From Candidatus Berkelbacteria bacterium (GTDB lineage: Bacteria > Patescibacteriota > UBA1384 > UBA12157 > JAENIV01): a stretch of DNA of 7,503 nucleotides. The notes beneath the pieces are model-generated. The model worked only from the letters and a program-made list of their open reading frames with translations, had not been told where the DNA came from and made no database searches. The position numbers and the translations under genes are program-made. Location: contig JAENIV010000043.1 in NCBI GenBank assembly GCA_016844295.1, positions 1-7,503 on the forward strand, written 5' to 3'. Shown piece by piece: positions 5,285-7,503 of this stretch (positions are counted from its first letter, which is position 1; each line of letters begins with the position of its first letter).

Positions 5285-6133
5285 ATGGGAACTCAAAAAC
5301 CAGTTGTGATTGGCGAAACCAATGAAGAAGTTATTGGAGGCCCGATTGCCAAACACCATGGCAAAGGTAAGGAAAAAGTAAAAAGTAAAAAAGGAAAAGT
5401 AGAAGAAAAGATAAAAGAGGAAAAGTTTAAAAAAGACCACAAAGTTGAAGAATTATCCGAAATGGAAGACACCCAGGACAACCCAGAAGGTGTCAAAGAA
5501 GAGCCGAAGAAAAAAGAAAAACAAGGTAAGGCGAGAATCCGCTCAAAAAAATATAAAGAAGTTTATGCTCTTATTGATCAAACTAAAAAATATGATGTGT
5601 CTGAAGCCTTTGCATTAGTAAAAAAAACATCTTTAACAAAGTTCGATGGTAATGTTGAAGTCCATATCAGGGTACTTGGAAAATCAGGTAAACCGGAAAT
5701 ATTGCGTGGAATGTTTAAATATCCACACTCAACGGGCAAATCAATTAATGCCATAATTTTAGACGAAAAACTTGTTCTGGAAATTGAAAAAAACCAAAAA
5801 GCCGAAGCCGATCTTTATATCGCCACACCGGAGATGATGCCAAAAATCGCTCGTTTGGCAAAAATTTTAGGCCCCAAAGGGAAAATGCCTAATCCTAAAA
5901 ATGGAACAATTACTAACGATCCTGAAAAGACCAAAAAAGAATTAGCAAGCGGGCAAGTAGAATATAAAACTGATAAATACGGTAATATACATCAAGTTAT
6001 TGGTAAGGTGTCAGCCGAGGAAAAAGTGCTAGAAGAATATTATAAAGCTTTATTATCTGTCATACCATCGGAAAAAATTGTGAATCTGACAATTTGCGCC
6101 ACTATGGGTCCGGGGATTAAAGTCCAAATCTGA
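5285..6133 (+). CDS. rplA: Ribosomal protein uL1 with charged N-terminal extension
   Basis: Component of the L1 stalk of the large ribosomal subunit, which helps release E-site tRNA, and a translational repressor of its own mRNA. The 282-residue product is longer than the usual ~230. Residues 1-72 are an extension (GTQKPVVIGETNEEV start, then Lys/Glu-rich). The uL1 fold starts near residue 74 (PKKKEKQGKARIRSKKYKEV) and contains KFDGNVEVHIRV and the family signature GPKGKMPNPKNGT (from residue 196), ending with MGPGIKVQI. SD AAAGGA lies 5 bases before ATG. Bases 5503-5562, spanning the start of the uL1 core, recur exactly at 6176-6235, where the codon equivalent to Glu73 is an ATG. The extension therefore may have been added in front of an older start. 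The usual partner rplK is not in the window. Stop is TGA. Confidence 0.95.
   Translation: MGTQKPVVIGETNEEVIGGPIAKHHGKGKEKVKSKKGKVEEKIKEEKFKKDHKVEELSEMEDTQDNPEGVKEEPKKKEKQGKARIRSKKYKEVYALIDQTKKYDVSEAFALVKKTSLTKFDGNVEVHIRVLGKSGKPEILRGMFKYPHSTGKSINAIILDEKLVLEIEKNQKAEADLYIATPEMMPKIARLAKILGPKGKMPNPKNGTITNDPEKTKKELASGQVEYKTDKYGNIHQVIGKVSAEEKVLEEYYKALLSVIPSEKIVNLTICATMGPGIKVQI
5503..5562 (+). repeat. 60-bp exact direct repeat, copy 1 (inside rplA)
   Basis: Sixty bases covering codons 74-92 of rplA plus one base at each edge are identical to 6176-6235. Flanks diverge completely on both sides. Third codon positions are identical too, indicating a recent duplication, gene conversion or template switch rather than selection on protein sequence alone. 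Confidence 0.9.
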
Positions 6134-6140
6134 TTAAAAG

Positions 6141-6167
6141 TTGACAAATAAACAAAAATATTATAAT
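6141..6167 (+). promoter_or_regulatory. Promoter immediately behind rplA
   Basis: A consensus TTGACA (6141-6146) starts 7 bases after the rplA stop. TATAAT at 6162-6167 gives a 15-base spacer; TAATAT at 6164-6169 would give 17. The start codon ATG 6174 lies 7 bases after TATAAT, so the transcript would be leaderless for the mini-ORF. It may also be the promoter from which rplJ-rplL is read, if RNA polymerase passes the terminator at 6341-6365. Confidence 0.65.
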
Positions 6168-6173
6168 ATTTAT

Positions 6174-6278
6174 ATGCCGAAGAAAAAAGAAAAACAAGGT
6201 AAGGCGAGAATCCGCTCAAAAAAATATAAAGAAGTGAATAAGTCCTATCGAGGCAATAAAATAGTGATTAGTTATTAG
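6174..6278 (+). CDS. 34-residue mini-ORF repeating the start of the uL1 core
   Basis: ATG at 6174 opens a frame of 34 codons to TAG (6276-6278). Residues 2-21 (PKKKEKQGKARIRSKKYKEV) are those of rplA residues 74-93, because bases 6176-6235 duplicate rplA exactly. The last 13 residues (NKSYRGNKIVISY) are unrelated to uL1. No SD is present; the promoter -10 box is 7 bases away, implying leaderless translation as predicted for prfB. It may be the remnant of an original rplA start left by rearrangement, a leader peptide for the downstream terminator, or untranslated debris. The basic peptide includes part of the uL1 N-terminal segment but cannot fold as uL1. Confidence 0.45.
   Translation: MPKKKEKQGKARIRSKKYKEVNKSYRGNKIVISY
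6176..6235 (+). repeat. 60-bp exact direct repeat, copy 2 (behind rplA)
   Basis: Identical to 5503-5562 over 60 bases. The repeat begins at the third base of a start codon here (ATG) and of a Glu codon (GAG) in rplA, so the two copies share the reading frame. Confidence 0.9.
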
Positions 6279-6336
6279 AGACTAGGGGCTAGGAATGAAA
6301 ATTCTAGTTACTAGTCACTAGTTCCTGGTTTCTACC
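6267..6336. repeat. Palindromic array of CTAG-centred heptamers
   Basis: Ten consecutive 7-base blocks can be laid out: ATTAGTT, ATTAGAG, ACTAGGG, GCTAGGA, a central ATGAAAA, then TTCTAGT, TACTAGT, CACTAGT, TCCTGGT and TTCTACC. The left blocks centre on [AG][CT]TAG and the right blocks on CTAGT, so the halves are roughly inverted copies and the whole can fold into an imperfect hairpin. The first blocks overlap the end of the mini-ORF. It resembles a small dispersed palindromic repeat element. Its function is unknown. Confidence 0.6.
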
Positions 6337-6340
6337 AATT

Positions 6341-6365
6341 GTCTCGCGGTGTCGAGACTTTTTTT
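6341..6365 (+). terminator. Intrinsic terminator upstream of the L10 leader
   Basis: GTCTCG (6341-6346) pairs perfectly with CGAGAC (6353-6358) around CGGTGT, followed by seven T's (6359-6365). It ends the prfB-to-rplA operon and the mini-ORF transcript. No clear promoter lies between it and rplJ, so rplJ-rplL expression may depend on readthrough or regulated antitermination. Confidence 0.85.
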
Positions 6366-6366
6366 A

Positions 6367-6481
6367 AACCTAATTCATCTTCAGATGAAGAGGTTAATCC
6401 GCCGTAGTGAAATCTACTTACAGATTTCTGCCATCAGAATACTGTAAGAGATTGAACGCAGTGCGGAAAAAATCAAAAGGA
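6367..6481 (+). promoter_or_regulatory. Ribosomal protein L10 leader-like RNA
   Basis: A folded leader directly before rplJ. Helix A: AACCT (6367-6371) with AGGTT (6391-6395), continuing as TTCATC/GATGAA with a TTCA loop and a small asymmetric bulge. Helix B closes a multibranch: TCCGC (6398-6402) with GCGGA (6463-6467). It encloses GTAG/CTAC (6404-6407, 6414-6417) and a long arm TTACAG/CTGTAA (6418-6423, 6442-6447) capped by TTCTG/CAGAA. Location and overall plan fit the L10 leader that binds the L10-L12 complex for autoregulation. The SD AAAAGGA (6475-6481) follows helix B. Confidence 0.65.
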
Positions 6482-6485
6482 TAAT

Positions 6486-7007
6486 ATGAAATTAACACGA
6501 GCCCAAAAAGAAGAATTAGTATCTGAAATTATTGACGGTTTAAAAAATGCCAAAACCGTGGTTTTGGTTAATTATCAGGGTTTGAAAGTTAAAGAAATTT
6601 GGGATTTAAAGAAAAAATTACGTGAGCAGGGGATTGGTTTCCAGATTATTAAAAACACTCTATTTAAAATTGCTCTTAAAAAAGAAAATATTGAAGTTAG
6701 CGATAGTCTTTTAGATCAGCCAGTAGCATTAGTCTGGGGTTTACAAGACGAAGTCATCCCAGCAAAAATAACCGTAGAATTTGGTAAAACCGCTGAAAAT
6801 TTGAAAGTAATCGGCGGAATTGTTAATGGTTCATACGTTGACGAAAAGCAGATTTTACTATTAGCTGCTCTCCCGGGTCGAGAGGAGTTGTATGCGAAAT
6901 TGGTTGGAACACTTAATGCCCCAATATATCGTTTGGTGAATGTTTTACAAGGGAACTTGCGGTCATTAGTGTATATATTAAAACAGTACCAAGAAAGTAA
7001 AGTATAA
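6486..7007 (+). CDS. rplJ: Ribosomal protein uL10
   Basis: uL10 forms the base of the L7/L12 stalk of the large subunit, anchoring to 23S rRNA by its N-terminal domain and holding bL12 dimers on its C-terminal helix. The 173-residue product is of normal length. It starts MKLTRAQKEELVSEI and has the conserved central segment (VVLVNYQGLKVKEIWDLKKKL, about 25-45; IIKNTLFKIAL, about 54-64). It ends with a long helix after ALPGREELYAKLVGTLNAP that would carry the bL12 sites. SD AAAAGGA ends 4 bases before the ATG. It lies behind an L10-leader-like RNA and upstream of rplL, the standard rplJ-rplL order; L10-L12 probably represses its own message. Confidence 0.95.
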   Translation: MKLTRAQKEELVSEIIDGLKNAKTVVLVNYQGLKVKEIWDLKKKLREQGIGFQIIKNTLFKIALKKENIEVSDSLLDQPVALVWGLQDEVIPAKITVEFGKTAENLKVIGGIVNGSYVDEKQILLLAALPGREELYAKLVGTLNAPIYRLVNVLQGNLRSLVYILKQYQESKV

Positions 7008-7013
7008 AATTAG

Positions 7014-7054
7014 TTAGCCCCGCCATGGCGGGGTCCGTGTTTAGCGGAAAAGGA
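7014..7054 (+). promoter_or_regulatory. Two-hairpin structured leader abutting the ribosome binding site (copy 2)
   Basis: Hairpin 1 is CCCCGC (7018-7023) with GCGGGG (7028-7033), loop CATG. Hairpin 2 is TCCGT (7034-7038) with GCGGA (7044-7048), loop GTTTA, with one G-U pair. The SD AAAAGGA follows (7048-7054) and ATG is at 7062. Compared with copy 1 at 1864-1905, the sequence around hairpin 2 and the SD is nearly identical, while stem 1 changes on both sides and keeps pairing. That supports an RNA structure under selection. Confidence 0.6.
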
Positions 7055-7061
7055 AAATATT

Positions 7062-7503
7062 ATGGCAGACGAAAAAGATCAGAAAGAAGACAAAAAGGAA
7101 GAGGAAAACGACGTTAAGGAGATTGAAAAAGAAGCCGAAAAAGAATCAGAGGCTGAGACTAAGTTAGACAAAGAATCTTCAGAAGAAGAAGCTGGTTCTA
7201 GCCCAGACGAAAAGGCTCAAATCGGGGCTCAAGTTGAAGAGGCTGCCGGCGCTTCTGTAGAGACACCGGCTGAAGTTGAAGCAATCAATACTGATAATAC
7301 TACGGCCAGAGAAGCCACCGAAGGAAAGGATCCGGAGCAGAAAAAGGAACCTAAAAAAGAAGAAAATCAGCCAAAATCTGATCAGCCTAGGGTTGAAAAA
7401 CCCCTCGATGAATCTCGGGGTAAACCTGTACCAACCGGTAAATTCAAAGATTTAATTAAAGAAATTGAGGGTTTAACAACAGTTGAATTGGCTGAATTAG
7501 TTA
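7062..7503 (+). CDS. rplL: Ribosomal protein bL12 with long acidic N-terminal extension (3' end outside window)
   Basis: bL12 forms the flexible stalk of the large subunit that recruits translation factors. 147 codons are visible before the window ends. The start MADEKDQKEDKKEEEND opens about 127 residues of Glu/Lys/Ala-rich, presumably disordered sequence without Cys, Trp or Tyr. The bL12 N-terminal dimerisation domain appears only at about residue 128 (KFKDLIKEIEGLTTVELAEL), and in normal bL12 this is essentially the protein start. The factor-binding C-terminal domain should lie beyond 7503. It follows rplJ by 54 bases, the normal order, with the structured leader and the SD 7 bases before ATG. 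The alternative, that bL12 starts at an internal codon, is unlikely: I see no internal ATG or SD near residue 125. The extension is unusual compared with the ~120-residue bacterial norm. Confidence 0.85.
   Translation, partial: MADEKDQKEDKKEEENDVKEIEKEAEKESEAETKLDKESSEEEAGSSPDEKAQIGAQVEEAAGASVETPAEVEAINTDNTTAREATEGKDPEQKKEPKKEENQPKSDQPRVEKPLDESRGKPVPTGKFKDLIKEIEGLTTVELAELV

Noticed and set aside
5189..5496. Open frames on the minus strand over the start of rplA, rich in Phe and Leu
   Set aside because: They are the reverse complement of the Lys/Glu-rich extension of rplA and have no SD or homologous motifs.
2635..6133. UGA recoded to glycine, as in some CPR lineages
   Set aside because: RF2 is encoded, and rplA and the ZIP gene end in TGA at the expected protein ends.
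6267..6336. CRISPR array
   Set aside because: The units are seven bases, directly abutting and inverted about a centre; there are no spacers of 25-40 bases and no cas genes.

Overview
The window looks like a low-GC bacterial genome, most plausibly a member of the Candidate Phyla Radiation (Patescibacteria). The hints are compact ribosomal and translation genes, a shortened RF2, charged N-terminal extensions on uL1 and bL12, and a small secreted protein with an LPxTG-like sorting signal. This placement is inference. UGA is used as a stop (rplA, the ZIP gene) and an RF2 gene is present, which argues against the UGA-glycine code of some CPR lineages. All recognised genes are on the + strand.

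Positions 1-325 hold no recognisable gene: an AT-rich strip with a strong extended -10 promoter flanked by an imperfect inverted repeat, a short terminator-like hairpin, then a switch to GC-rich DNA. Positions 326-1741 form one GC-rich reading frame for a secreted protein, interrupted by a single in-frame TAG at 674-676. Positions 1742-1909 carry a run of hairpins and then a structured leader. Positions 1910-2467 encode an AT-rich, signal-peptide-bearing, Ser/Asn/Gln-rich protein ending in LPNSG, a membrane helix and basic residues. The two secreted proteins share an unusual 18-residue motif (NNNxNxIx[IV]DVx followed by polyQ) despite their different base composition. A cell-surface pair is therefore the best candidate for an undescribed system here.

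After a strong terminator (2568-2603) comes a housekeeping operon: prfB (RF2, apparently leaderless), ybaB (nucleoid protein), a ZIP-family metal transporter, pth (peptidyl-tRNA hydrolase, 4-base overlap) and rplA (uL1). Gaps between these genes are 0-45 bases. The pth-rplA gap folds like the L1-binding stalk of 23S rRNA, a probable autoregulatory site.

Positions 6134-6485 (352 bases) are a dense regulatory strip: a promoter directly behind rplA; a 34-codon leaderless ORF whose first codons repeat 60 bases of rplA exactly; a palindromic array of CTAG-centred heptamers; a rho-independent terminator; and an L10-leader-like RNA. rplJ (uL10) and the start of rplL (bL12, cut by the window end) follow. 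A two-hairpin leader precedes both rplL and the polyQ surface protein, with compensatory changes in the first stem. This links ribosomal-protein and surface-protein expression by a shared RNA element.
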